Source of the DNA: Opacimonas sp002292215
GTDB lineage: Bacteria > Pseudomonadota > Gammaproteobacteria > Enterobacterales > Alteromonadaceae
DNA length: 64,000 bases
NCBI GenBank assembly: GCA_943846745.1
Contig: OX044360.1
Coordinates: 1,922,001-1,986,000, forward strand
Direction of reading: 5' to 3'
Shown here: positions 44,662 to 52,858 of the stretch, piece by piece
How the letters are laid out: each line of letters starts with the position of its first letter
How positions within the stretch are numbered: the stretch's first letter is position 1
Made by a program: the position numbers and the translations under genes
The notes under the pieces: generated by a model
What the model saw: only the letters and a program-made list of their open reading frames with translations
Database searches by the model: none
What the model was told of the DNA's origin: nothing

Positions 44662-45258
44662 TTATTTGCGCCCGATAATTTGCACTACAGCACTCTGGCC
44701 AATATGATACTGACCTTCACTGATGTGCCTGTCAAGTGCTTGAGTATGCAACATGGTTAAACCGGTGAGCTCCTCAGATAAATCATCCAAGCACATAAAC
44801 AAGTCAGTTGCCGTCGCGGGTGGACCACCAACTCCTTGCATTTCAATATGACGCAAGGTATATGCTTCTAAAATAAAGATGCCGTCATCGCGCAGCGAAG
44901 TAACAACTTGAGTATGCAGGGCTCTGCGTAAAGAAGCTGGAACATGTGCAAAAATTGAAACAATGCCATCCCATGCTTGGGTGCCAAAATCAAAGTCTGC
45001 TAAATCAGCAACGATAGTAGTAATGTTAACGCCATTTTGCGTGGCTAGCGCTTGGGCTTTATCCAAACCAACAGCAGACTGGTCAACGGCCGTAACCTGA
45101 TAACCTTGCTGCGCTAAAAAAACGGCATTACGCCCTTCACCTTCCGCTAAACACAATACGTGTCCGCCTTCGGGGATATGCGCGTAAGCAGACTTGAGGA
45201 AATCATTGGGCTCAGTGCCATATGCAAAGCCGGTTTCACTATAGCGCTGATCCCACAT
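44662..45258 (-). CDS. class I SAM-dependent methyltransferase (TehB-like)
   Basis: A 198-residue small-molecule methyltransferase. Motif I is VLCLAEGEGRNAVFLAQQG (about 34-52), followed by VTAVDQSAVGLDKAQ (motif II) and WDGIVSIFAHVPASLRRAL. The start MWDQRYSETGFAYGTEPNDF matches a common group related to tellurite-resistance TehB and thiopurine-type enzymes. The substrate is unknown. It is transcribed alone, downstream of the carbonic anhydrase by 37 bases on the same strand. Confidence 0.88.
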   Translation of the reverse strand: MWDQRYSETGFAYGTEPNDFLKSAYAHIPEGGHVLCLAEGEGRNAVFLAQQGYQVTAVDQSAVGLDKAQALATQNGVNITTIVADLADFDFGTQAWDGIVSIFAHVPASLRRALHTQVVTSLRDDGIFILEAYTLRHIEMQGVGGPPATATDLFMCLDDLSEELTGLTMLHTQALDRHISEGQYHIGQSAVVQIIGRK

Positions 45259-45295
45259 GATTCATTCCTCAAATTCTGATTAAAAATATAATCAA

Positions 45296-45877
45296 TTAGC
45301 TCGCTTTACCTGCCGCAGTTGCTTCCGGGATTTCCACTAGATTGCCTGTTTTACAGTCATACACATAACCATAAATAGGGATATCACTTGGCACCATTGA
45401 GTTATTACGAATACGCTCAACATCTTCAATAACGCTTTTACCTTGATTACTAATCGTTAACCAATTGATGTACTTACCATCAGTCGTTCCGCCACCGACA
45501 TTGCTGTCATGCCAACCTGATGCATCGACGTTAGAGGTTTTCAAACTACCAGCCAATAACTCACCCATAATTTCAGAATTAAATGTTTCCATGCCACAAT
45601 CGGTGTGATGGATCACAAACCATTCTCTAGTGCCTAATAATTTATAAGAAATCACTAATGAGCGGATCGCATCGTCACTCGCACGGCCACCGGCGTTTCG
45701 GATAACATGGGCGTCACCTTCAGATAAACCAGCATATTTAGCAGGATCAAGGCGCGCATCCATACAAGTAAGGATGGCAAATTGACGTGCTGGAGGCATA
45801 GGTAAATCACCTTTATTACCAAAATCAGCGACATATTCAGCATTGGCTGCAACGACTTCTTGAACTATTTTACTCAT
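45296..45877 (-). CDS. beta-class carbonic anhydrase
   Basis: A 193-residue zinc enzyme that interconverts CO2 and bicarbonate. The ligands are Cys38 in LTCMDARLDP, His91 and Cys94 in HHTDCGM, with Asp40/Arg42 as the active-site dyad. DAHVIRNAGGRASDDAIRSL (55-74) is typical. It belongs to the short, divergent beta-CA group also found in actinobacteria. I chose ATG 45877, which has AGGA six bases upstream, over the GTG three bases before it. There is no signal peptide, so it is cytoplasmic. Confidence 0.92.
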   Translation of the reverse strand: MSKIVQEVVAANAEYVADFGNKGDLPMPPARQFAILTCMDARLDPAKYAGLSEGDAHVIRNAGGRASDDAIRSLVISYKLLGTREWFVIHHTDCGMETFNSEIMGELLAGSLKTSNVDASGWHDSNVGGGTTDGKYINWLTISNQGKSVIEDVERIRNNSMVPSDIPIYGYVYDCKTGNLVEIPEATAAGKAS

Positions 45878-45985
45878 CACGATTCCTTATTTAACTTTTT
45901 ATAAATTTTAATTGTTATATTAGCCAAGAGGCTTGGCTGTTGGCAACTTATTAATACAGTTCAACAGGTTTTTAGATCATCGCTA

Positions 45986-46819
45986 TTAATTGGTTTTTAC
46001 TGGACTGCGACGCCACAACATCATTCCTAAACACAATAATGCCCAACCTCCGAACGCACCGCCTGAGCTACCACCGTTATTTGATGATGTATTTGGTATT
46101 GAATTTGAGGGCGTTGCCAATGTATTTTGCACCGGCGTCAAGTTTGGATTAGTGACGACAGCGGCATCAACCACAACCACATCAGTGATAATCACTATGT
46201 TGTCGTCGTTTGGCACCACACCATTTGCACCATCAGCAGATGTATAATTACGTAATGGTAAGTCTGTGAAAGCGCCACCAAAATTAAAGCGTGATATGGC
46301 GGCAATCGCATCCACCACATCCATGCCATCACCTATGACTTGGCCAAGCACAGTAAAACCACCATTTTGTGCATCCAGGTTGGCGGAGTTATCCCCTAAA
46401 TTAATAAAAAATTGTGACGTTGCACTGTCAGGATTGCCCGCTAATTTAGCCATTGCCACAGTACCACGTAGGTTTGATAATAGCGGCTCATTGGTCACGC
46501 CAGCGCCAGTAGCAATCGCATCAGGTGGAAACGCATTACCATATTCAAAGCCACCCATTTGCACAATAAATCCTGGCACACTGCGATGTACGACGTTGTT
46601 ACTATAGGCGCCGGCATTGATATAACTTAACAAGTTCTCTACATTTTGTGGTGTGGTTTCATCAAATAAGTTAATTTGAAAATCACCGGCTACAGTTCTG
46701 ACTTCAACGACTGTCGCATGAGTCGGCAGTGCCAGCATAAGTGAAACACTAAGAGGCAAAGCCGCGGCCAATGTAGATAATTTTAATGCACGTAGCTTTT
46801 TTAATAATTGAATTGTCAT
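45986..46819 (-). CDS. exported cyclophilin-type peptidyl-prolyl isomerase with GlyGly-CTERM tail
   Basis: A 277-residue protein with a signal peptide (cleavage probably after THA, about 36), a cyclophilin domain at 38-205 (VVHRSVPGFIVQMGGFEYGN, ATSQFFINLGDN) and a Ser/Asn-rich linker. The C-terminal SSGGAFGGWALLCLGMMLWR is the GlyGly-CTERM pattern. It is thus a second candidate rhombosortase substrate within 3 kb. Isomerase residues Arg, Phe, Gln and Phe appear present, but the Trp of cyclosporin-binding forms is not seen. It probably folds or tethers secreted proteins at the surface. Confidence 0.9.
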   Translation of the reverse strand: MTIQLLKKLRALKLSTLAAALPLSVSLMLALPTHATVVEVRTVAGDFQINLFDETTPQNVENLLSYINAGAYSNNVVHRSVPGFIVQMGGFEYGNAFPPDAIATGAGVTNEPLLSNLRGTVAMAKLAGNPDSATSQFFINLGDNSANLDAQNGGFTVLGQVIGDGMDVVDAIAAISRFNFGGAFTDLPLRNYTSADGANGVVPNDDNIVIITDVVVVDAAVVTNPNLTPVQNTLATPSNSIPNTSSNNGGSSGGAFGGWALLCLGMMLWRRSPVKTN

Positions 46820-46867
46820 AGTTGATCCTTGATCATAGTTTTTTTAATCAGTGTTACTTACACACAG

Positions 46868-48535
46868 CTAAACGCTTTCCAAATTTGCCAGCGCATCTAA
46901 TGCAGCAGCCTCAGCCACACGTATGCCATCAATGCCCGCCGACCAAATACCACCAGCATAACCTGCCCCTTCTCCAGCAGGATATAGGCCTTTGACATTG
47001 ACACTTTGATAATCTGCATTACGTTTGATACTAATGGGAGAAGATGTTCTTGTTTCTACGCCAGTCAACAAACCGTCTGATTTTGCAAATCCTTTGATTT
47101 GTTTATTAAACGCCGGGATCGCTTCGCGGATGGCGTGGGTGACATAATCAGGTACCACAGTGCTCAAATCGGTCAAGGTAATGCCTGGAGTATAAGATGG
47201 TTTGACGCCGCCGATTTCTCCACTAGGTGTGCCTTGCATAAAATCGCCAATTAATTGCGCAGGCGCAGAGTAATTTTCTCCGCCAACTTTATACGCGAGC
47301 TCTTCTAAACCCCGCTGTAAAGCAATGCCTGCTAATGGATGCCCTGGGAAATCTTCTTCTGGAGTAATACCCACTACAATCGCACTATTGGCATTGCGCT
47401 CGTGACGTGAATACTGACTCATTCCGTTGGTGACGACGCGACCTGGCTCAGATGCTGCTGCGACCACCGTTCCGCCTGGACACATACAAAAGCTGTATAC
47501 CGTACGACCATTTTTACAGTGGTGTACCAGTTTATAATCCGCTGCACCTAAAATAGGATTACCGGCATTGTCACCAAAACGGCAACTGTCGATCATACTT
47601 TGTTCATGCTCGATGCGAAAGCCAACTGAAAATGGTTTGGCTTCGATATATACACCTTGCTCATACAAGGCTTCAAAAGTATCTCGAGCACTATGACCGA
47701 CCGCTAAGATCACATGCTTGGCAGCTAAATAACTGCCATCAGACAAATGCAAACCTTTCAGTTGATAAATGGGGTCAGATCCACTTTTATTCTCCGAATA
47801 AATTGGATCTGACCCCAATTTATCTAAATCTAACTTTTCGACGCGCGTACTGAAGCGAATTTCGCCACCGAGCTCGATGATTTCTTTACGCATTTTTTCG
47901 ACCATATTCACCAGCTTAAAGGTACCAATATGGGGTTTGCTGACGTACATGATTTCTTCTGGTGCACCGGCTTTGACAAATTCGTGTAAGACTTTACGTC
48001 CATAATGCTTGCGATCTTTAACCTGACTGTATAGTTTTCCATCAGAAAAGGTCCCTGCGCCACCTTCACCAAATTGCACATTAGACTCCGGGTTAAGTGG
48101 CTGCTTACGCCAAAAACCAAAGGTGTCTTTAGTGCGTTGACGCACCTCTTTACCTCGTTCCAACACAATAGGTTTAAAGCCCATTTGTGCCAAAATCAAT
48201 GCCGCAAATAAGCCACAAGGTCCTAATCCCACCACGACTGGGCGTTCATTTAAATCTTCTGGAGCATGACCCACAAACTTATAAGTCATATCTGGGGTAG
48301 CGCGAACGTGTTGGTCTTGGGAAAACTGAACTAACAACGCCTCTGGCTCAGTGACATTGACATCTAAGGTATAGATGAGCTGAATATTTTTGTTATTACG
48401 TGCGTCATAGCCTCGCTTAAACATCTCAAATGATACCAGTTGGCTTTTGGGAATGTTGAGTTTGCTTAAAATCGCAAGTTCAAGAGCCTGTTCATCGTGA
48501 TCGAGGGGAAGTTTGATATCGGTTAAACGCAACAT
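46868..48535 (-). CDS. FAD-dependent oxidoreductase (COG2509 type)
   Basis: A 555-residue flavoprotein. It has an N-terminal ferredoxin-like domain (1-95), FAD-binding GLGPCG at 103-108, PESNVQFGEGGAGTFSDGKL near 148, HVILAVGHSARDTF near 270 and a C-terminal GEGAGYAGGIWSAGIDGIRV. The family is widespread, but the physiological substrate is unknown. Residues 241-255 (GSDPIYSENKSGSDP) come from an inserted palindrome; in relatives LDLD and the LHLSDG strand are close together, so the insert probably forms an extra surface loop. No frameshift is seen, so the protein is likely still made. Confidence 0.9.
   Translation of the reverse strand: MLRLTDIKLPLDHDEQALELAILSKLNIPKSQLVSFEMFKRGYDARNNKNIQLIYTLDVNVTEPEALLVQFSQDQHVRATPDMTYKFVGHAPEDLNERPVVVGLGPCGLFAALILAQMGFKPIVLERGKEVRQRTKDTFGFWRKQPLNPESNVQFGEGGAGTFSDGKLYSQVKDRKHYGRKVLHEFVKAGAPEEIMYVSKPHIGTFKLVNMVEKMRKEIIELGGEIRFSTRVEKLDLDKLGSDPIYSENKSGSDPIYQLKGLHLSDGSYLAAKHVILAVGHSARDTFEALYEQGVYIEAKPFSVGFRIEHEQSMIDSCRFGDNAGNPILGAADYKLVHHCKNGRTVYSFCMCPGGTVVAAASEPGRVVTNGMSQYSRHERNANSAIVVGITPEEDFPGHPLAGIALQRGLEELAYKVGGENYSAPAQLIGDFMQGTPSGEIGGVKPSYTPGITLTDLSTVVPDYVTHAIREAIPAFNKQIKGFAKSDGLLTGVETRTSSPISIKRNADYQSVNVKGLYPAGEGAGYAGGIWSAGIDGIRVAEAAALDALANLESV
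47764..47824. repeat. in-frame palindromic insertion element, copy 2
   Basis: GATAAAT (47764-47770) with ATTTATC (47818-47824), GGGGTCAGATCCA (47771-47783) with TGGATCTGACCCC (47804-47816), and TTTATTC with GAATAAA inside nest into one long hairpin. It lies within the FAD protein gene. On the coding strand both arms read GSDP, as in copy 1. The two copies share the 11-12 base arms; their loops differ in sequence and length. Confidence 0.9.
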
Positions 48536-48670
48536 AATAGGGGTACTCTTAGCAATACCGGACAGCCTTTCTGTCAGGGCGCGACTATTTTAAAACAGAA
48601 GCTTGAGTTTTGATACTGCTACTTTATAATTGCGCTCACCAGACAACCCACCACTGACGCCGAGATAAGT

Positions 48671-48997
48671 ATGACCTTTGTAGTCACCGACAACTGTATC
48701 AAATGTAAATACACCGATTGTGTTGCCGTGTGTCCGGTCGATGCGTTTTTTGAAGGGCCTAATTTTTTGGTGATTGATCCGGATATTTGTATTGATTGTG
48801 AGTTATGTGTACCTGAATGTCCGGCAGATGCGATTTATCAAGATACAAAATTACCCGATGACCAAAAAGACTTTTTACCGTTGAATGCCGAATTAGCGCA
48901 ACAATGGCCCAACATCACAGAAATTAAACCCGCGCCGAGCGACGCGAATAAATGGAACGGTGTCAAAAACAAGATCCCATTGTTAATCATTGAGTAG
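48671..48997 (+). CDS. fdxA: ferredoxin FdxA (3Fe-4S/4Fe-4S)
   Basis: A 108-residue seven-iron ferredoxin. Cluster ligands lie in CIKCKYTDCVAVCPVDAF (Cys9, 12, 17, 21) and CIDCELCVPECP (Cys40, 43, 46, 50). The longer C-terminal tail with FLPLNAELAQQWPNIT is typical of FdxA. It is a monocistronic gene, divergent from the FAD protein over 135 bases and convergent with rlmE. A redox link to the FAD protein is possible but is based only on proximity. Confidence 0.94.
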   Translation: MTFVVTDNCIKCKYTDCVAVCPVDAFFEGPNFLVIDPDICIDCELCVPECPADAIYQDTKLPDDQKDFLPLNAELAQQWPNITEIKPAPSDANKWNGVKNKIPLLIIE

Positions 48998-49010
48998 CTT
49001 TAGCTAGTAA

Positions 49011-49631
49011 CTAGCCTTTAAAGCCTTTCCCGACTACATATACTTCACGCGAGCGTGCCCGTGATGCAGCTGGTTTACGAATAATGACTTTGCTGAACGA
49101 CTTACGCACATCTTTGACGTATTCTTCATAACCCACACCTTGGAATACCTTGGCACAAAAACACCCGCCAGGTTTTAACACGTTGCGTGCCATATCCAAT
49201 GCCAGTTCGACTAAATAAATCGACGAATACTGATCCGTGGTATTCACACCACTTAAATTCGGTGCCATATCTGAAACAACGGTATCGACTCGATCCTCAC
49301 CCAGCAGGTTTACAATCGCGTCATATACTCGCTCATCCGTGAAATCACCTTGAATAAATGACACACCGACAATGCCGTCCATCGGTAAAATATCCGAGGC
49401 GATCACGCGACCTTTACTGCCAACTACAGGAGCGATGACTTGGGACCAACCACCAGGGGCTGAGCCGAGATCCATAACAATATTGCCACTTTGATACAGC
49501 TTATCTTTTTCGTTGATCTCGATTAATTTATAACTCGCACGCGAGCGATAGCCATCCACTTGTGCTTTTTTGACATACGGATCGTTGAGATGCTCTTCCA
49601 TCCATTTTTTACCGGGTTTTGGCTTCGCCAT
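49011..49631 (-). CDS. rlmE: 23S rRNA (uridine2552-2'-O)-methyltransferase RlmE
   Basis: RlmE (FtsJ/RrmJ) methylates U2552 in the A-loop of 23S rRNA. The catalytic tetrad is visible: Lys35 in YRSRASYKL, Asp in TVVSDMAPNL (about 121), Lys in GCFCAKVFQG and Glu near the end (SREVYVV). The SAM motif is DLGSAPGGWSQV near 54. Length is 206. It usually precedes ftsH, but here the neighbours differ: it is divergent from a TrmH-family gene, suggesting local rearrangement. Confidence 0.96.
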   Translation of the reverse strand: MAKPKPGKKWMEEHLNDPYVKKAQVDGYRSRASYKLIEINEKDKLYQSGNIVMDLGSAPGGWSQVIAPVVGSKGRVIASDILPMDGIVGVSFIQGDFTDERVYDAIVNLLGEDRVDTVVSDMAPNLSGVNTTDQYSSIYLVELALDMARNVLKPGGCFCAKVFQGVGYEEYVKDVRKSFSKVIIRKPAASRARSREVYVVGKGFKG

Positions 49632-49758
49632 AATTAATCATGCTATAGGTTTCGTTAGAACAGCACATATTGTAAACTTACCCGCTAGATTTGCAAACGC
49701 AGTCTTAGGATTGTTCGCCAAAATGATATTAACCAGTGAGTGCTGACGGGAAATAGGC

Positions 49759-50511
49759 ATGAAATTTGATAATGTGAAAAAGTTACATCAAAAAAAATAT
49801 CGCACAGAGTTCGGTCACTATTTGCTAGAAGGTGAACATTTAGTCTTGGAACTACAAAAAGCTTCTCACACTCAGCCGTATCTAAAAAATAGTATTTTAT
49901 TTGTTACCCCAGATTATGAAGATTGGGCAGCGCAACATTCACCGGGTTTTACTTGCAGCACAATTACGAGTAAAAAAATGGCGCAACTGAGCGACACCAA
50001 AACGCCGCCAGGGATCATTGCCTGCGTGCCTCTATCGAGTCACCTTACCAATCAAACCGATACAACACTAAATAATGTCACACAGCGCTGCATCTATCTC
50101 CACGAAGTTCAAGATCCAGGTAATTTAGGGACGATCATTCGAACCCTGGCTTGGTTTGGCAACTTTCGCTTATTACTTAGCCCTAACAGTGTTGATCCGT
50201 ATAACCCCAAAGTAGTCCGCTCTAGCATGGGGGCGATGTTTCATGTGGCTATTGAGCAAGATGTCTCTTTGCCAGCGTTAAGCCAACGATTCAAGCGTTT
50301 TGCGTATTTAGATATGCAAGGTGAGAATATCCGATCACCTAAATTTGCCGAATATGAATGTTATTTGTTTGGTAATGAAGCGAGAGGTGTGCCTCGAGAT
50401 GCCCTCACTGCTTGTGATGCAGACGCGTTTACGATTGCTGGAAGTGGCGCAATAGACTCATTGAATTTGGCGAGTGCAGTGAATATGTCGGTGTATCAAT
50501 TGTCGAAGTAG
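49759..50511 (+). CDS. TrmH/SpoU family RNA 2'-O-methyltransferase
   Basis: A 250-residue SPOUT methyltransferase. The three family motifs are LHEVQDPGNLGTIIRTLAWF (motif 1), CYLFGNEARGVP (motif 2) and SLNLASAVNMSVYQLSK (motif 3, the knot). An N-terminal substrate-binding domain begins KFDNVKKLHQKKYRTEFGHY and LLEGEHLVLE. The RNA target cannot be told from sequence; both rRNA and tRNA sites are methylated by this group. It is transcribed alone. Confidence 0.9.
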   Translation: MKFDNVKKLHQKKYRTEFGHYLLEGEHLVLELQKASHTQPYLKNSILFVTPDYEDWAAQHSPGFTCSTITSKKMAQLSDTKTPPGIIACVPLSSHLTNQTDTTLNNVTQRCIYLHEVQDPGNLGTIIRTLAWFGNFRLLLSPNSVDPYNPKVVRSSMGAMFHVAIEQDVSLPALSQRFKRFAYLDMQGENIRSPKFAEYECYLFGNEARGVPRDALTACDADAFTIAGSGAIDSLNLASAVNMSVYQLSK

Positions 50512-50526
50512 TTTTGTAAAAGTGAT

Positions 50527-51774
50527 CTACTTTCCCACACTCCGCAAATACCGCACATAACGTTTCGTCAATCGTCCTTTACGACGTTGATCACACAATA
50601 AACTCCACCAACCTGATAATGATGCTAAAGGCTTTTTGCCTTGACCAATGCGCTGTAAATTACGCTTGATCATCGCCATGGTGGCTAGGGCTTGTAAGGT
50701 CTTGTTACGCCAAGAAACTGCAGGATAAGGGGCCACAAAATCTGGCTCTTTCAGCCAACGCTTAGGCAAGTCTGGCGTCATCGCTAATGCGGTCGCTAAA
50801 CCCACCAACTGAACACCGTTTGTCAATACTTGCTCAGCCACTGGCAAGCGTCGAATGCCGCCGGTTGTCATAATAGGGATTGAGGTTTGCGCTGCGATCA
50901 TGTTGGCAAACTCTAAAAAATATGCCTCTCGCGCTAATGTTCGACCGTCGGCAGTCATGCCTTGCATCGCAGGTGCCTCGTAACTTCCTCCGGAGAGTTC
51001 AACCATATCAATCCCTGATGACTCTAGCACTTTAACTACAGCTAACGCGTCATCTTCAGCAAAACCTCCGCGCTGAAAGTCCGCTGAATTTAGCTTCACA
51101 CCAACGCCAAAATCATCATAGGTACGTCGTTTAACTTCGGTCACAATCGCAAGCAACAGGCGAGCACGATTGGCGATGTTTCCACCCCACTGATCAGTAC
51201 GTTGATTAACTAATGGTGATAAAAACTGAGCTAACAAATACCCATGAGCAGCATGAATTTCCACGCCATCAAATCCTGCAGCTTGGGCTTGTTCTGCAGT
51301 ATCACCAAAACGGGTGATGACATCTTCGATCTCCATTTCAGTCATTGCACTTGGCTGACCAAATAACTTAGATAATTTACCCATGTTCAGTGGCACCGCT
51401 GACGGCGCTAAGACCTTTCCTTGCATATTCGCATACACTTGACGACCTGGATGGTTGATTTGCATCCAGACCTTACAATCATCTTGTTTCGCCGCTGCCG
51501 CCCATTCGACAAAGCGCGTCAAAGAAGTACCTTTTTCTAACGCGACACCACCAGGCCCCGTCATTGCAGCATGATCCACCATGACATTGCCCGTTAATAA
51601 GAGTCCGGCACCACCTTGCGCCCATTGGCCATATAAATGAATTAATTCATCACTCGGCAACAAGCCATCATCCGACATGTTTTCTTCCATCGATGCTTTG
51701 ACTAAACGATTTTTAATGGTGAGGCCTGAAGGAAAAGTAAATTTGGAAAAAGGAGATTGGACTGACATAATCAT
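50527..51774 (-). CDS. Old Yellow Enzyme-type NADH:flavin oxidoreductase
   Basis: A 415-residue FMN-dependent ene-reductase-like TIM barrel. Signature segments are IKNRLVKASMEENM (about 20-33), GVEIHAAHGYLLAQFLSPLV followed by NQRTDQWGG, and IPIMTTGGIRRLPVAEQVL. Residues EIHAAHGY carry the substrate-binding His pair. It lacks the C-terminal Fe-S and FAD domains of 2,4-dienoyl-CoA reductase, so it belongs with simple OYE-like proteins. Two ATGs, 51774 and 51768, are both plausible starts. The natural substrate is unknown. Confidence 0.9.
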   Translation of the reverse strand: MIMSVQSPFSKFTFPSGLTIKNRLVKASMEENMSDDGLLPSDELIHLYGQWAQGGAGLLLTGNVMVDHAAMTGPGGVALEKGTSLTRFVEWAAAAKQDDCKVWMQINHPGRQVYANMQGKVLAPSAVPLNMGKLSKLFGQPSAMTEMEIEDVITRFGDTAEQAQAAGFDGVEIHAAHGYLLAQFLSPLVNQRTDQWGGNIANRARLLLAIVTEVKRRTYDDFGVGVKLNSADFQRGGFAEDDALAVVKVLESSGIDMVELSGGSYEAPAMQGMTADGRTLAREAYFLEFANMIAAQTSIPIMTTGGIRRLPVAEQVLTNGVQLVGLATALAMTPDLPKRWLKEPDFVAPYPAVSWRNKTLQALATMAMIKRNLQRIGQGKKPLASLSGWWSLLCDQRRKGRLTKRYVRYLRSVGK

Positions 51775-51879
51775 CTTATTTATTAGGGAAAGTCACACAA
51801 TACCATACCAATCGATGCCATACCTAGCCGTACATGTATCGCACGAGTATTTATATTGTGTTTACCAAGGAAGCCCACT

Positions 51880-52770
51880 ATGCACTTATCCACCTTAATC
51901 GCGACAAGCCGCCCCGCGTTTTTAGTCCTTACCTTTGCATGTTTAAGTGTGCCTTTTGCATTTGCGTATCATGAGCAACAGACTATCAATCCGTTTTTAG
52001 CTAGCCTGATCGCTATCGGCGCACTATGCGCTCACATTGCCGTGAACATGCTCAATGAGTATCTCGATTTTACAAGTGGCTTGGATACCAAGACTGATAA
52101 GACCCCATTTAGCGGAGGCAGTGGTGGATTAATCGCGCAACCTCATGCCAAGCAATCCATCTTGGTCGGCGCAATTATCGCACTCATCGTCTGTTGCATT
52201 ATTGGAGTGTATATCAGCTTAATTGTCGGGCTGCCTTTGTTGGTCATTGGCTTATTAGGGATCAGTATTGTGCTGACCTACACCCCGATATTGAATCGTT
52301 TTCCGGTGTTATGTTTACTCGCCCCTGGCGCCGGATTTGGCTTACTATTGATAAACGGTAGCTACTTTATCCTGACTCAGACATTTAACCCTAACGTACT
52401 GCTGGTCAGTTTCATTGTCTTTTTTCAAGTCAATAACTTGTTGTTATTAAACCAATTTCCAGATATTGAAGCAGATAAAGCACATGGTCGCCGCCATTGG
52501 GCCATCCACTATGGACGCGCCAGTGCTGCACGTATCTATACTGGTATGGCGCTGTTCAGTGCGGGCACTCTAGCCATTAGCTTAGGTTTAGGCTACATCT
52601 CATTACTCAATCTGATTGTGTTTATTCCGATTGGCTTATCCTTACACATTGGGTGGTTTTTGATGCGCATGGCATCGCATGCCTCTAACCAAGAACTCCT
52701 GCCAAATTTACGTAACAATGTGCTTATTACCCTACTAACCCCCTGTCTTATTGCATTGGGGGTGTTGTAA
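51880..52770 (+). CDS. UbiA-family prenyltransferase (MenA-like)
   Basis: A 296-residue membrane prenyltransferase with about eight hydrophobic segments. The first metal/diphosphate motif is NEYLDFTSGLDTKTDKTPF (59-77; Asn59, Asp63, Asp69, Asp73), and the second is NQFPDIEADKAHGRRHWAIH (about 190-209). It most resembles 1,4-dihydroxy-2-naphthoate polyprenyltransferases, but no other menaquinone gene is nearby, so the acceptor is uncertain. AAGGAAG precedes ATG 51880; the longer frame from 51856 is less likely. Confidence 0.88.
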   Translation: MHLSTLIATSRPAFLVLTFACLSVPFAFAYHEQQTINPFLASLIAIGALCAHIAVNMLNEYLDFTSGLDTKTDKTPFSGGSGGLIAQPHAKQSILVGAIIALIVCCIIGVYISLIVGLPLLVIGLLGISIVLTYTPILNRFPVLCLLAPGAGFGLLLINGSYFILTQTFNPNVLLVSFIVFFQVNNLLLLNQFPDIEADKAHGRRHWAIHYGRASAARIYTGMALFSAGTLAISLGLGYISLLNLIVFIPIGLSLHIGWFLMRMASHASNQELLPNLRNNVLITLLTPCLIALGVL

Positions 52771-52858
52771 GTATTGCATTGGATTAATAAGTCTCTACAA
52801 TTCAAGTATCTGTGACCGTTTACCCTTTTTACTCTTTTTTACATAAGACAAGGCGCCT

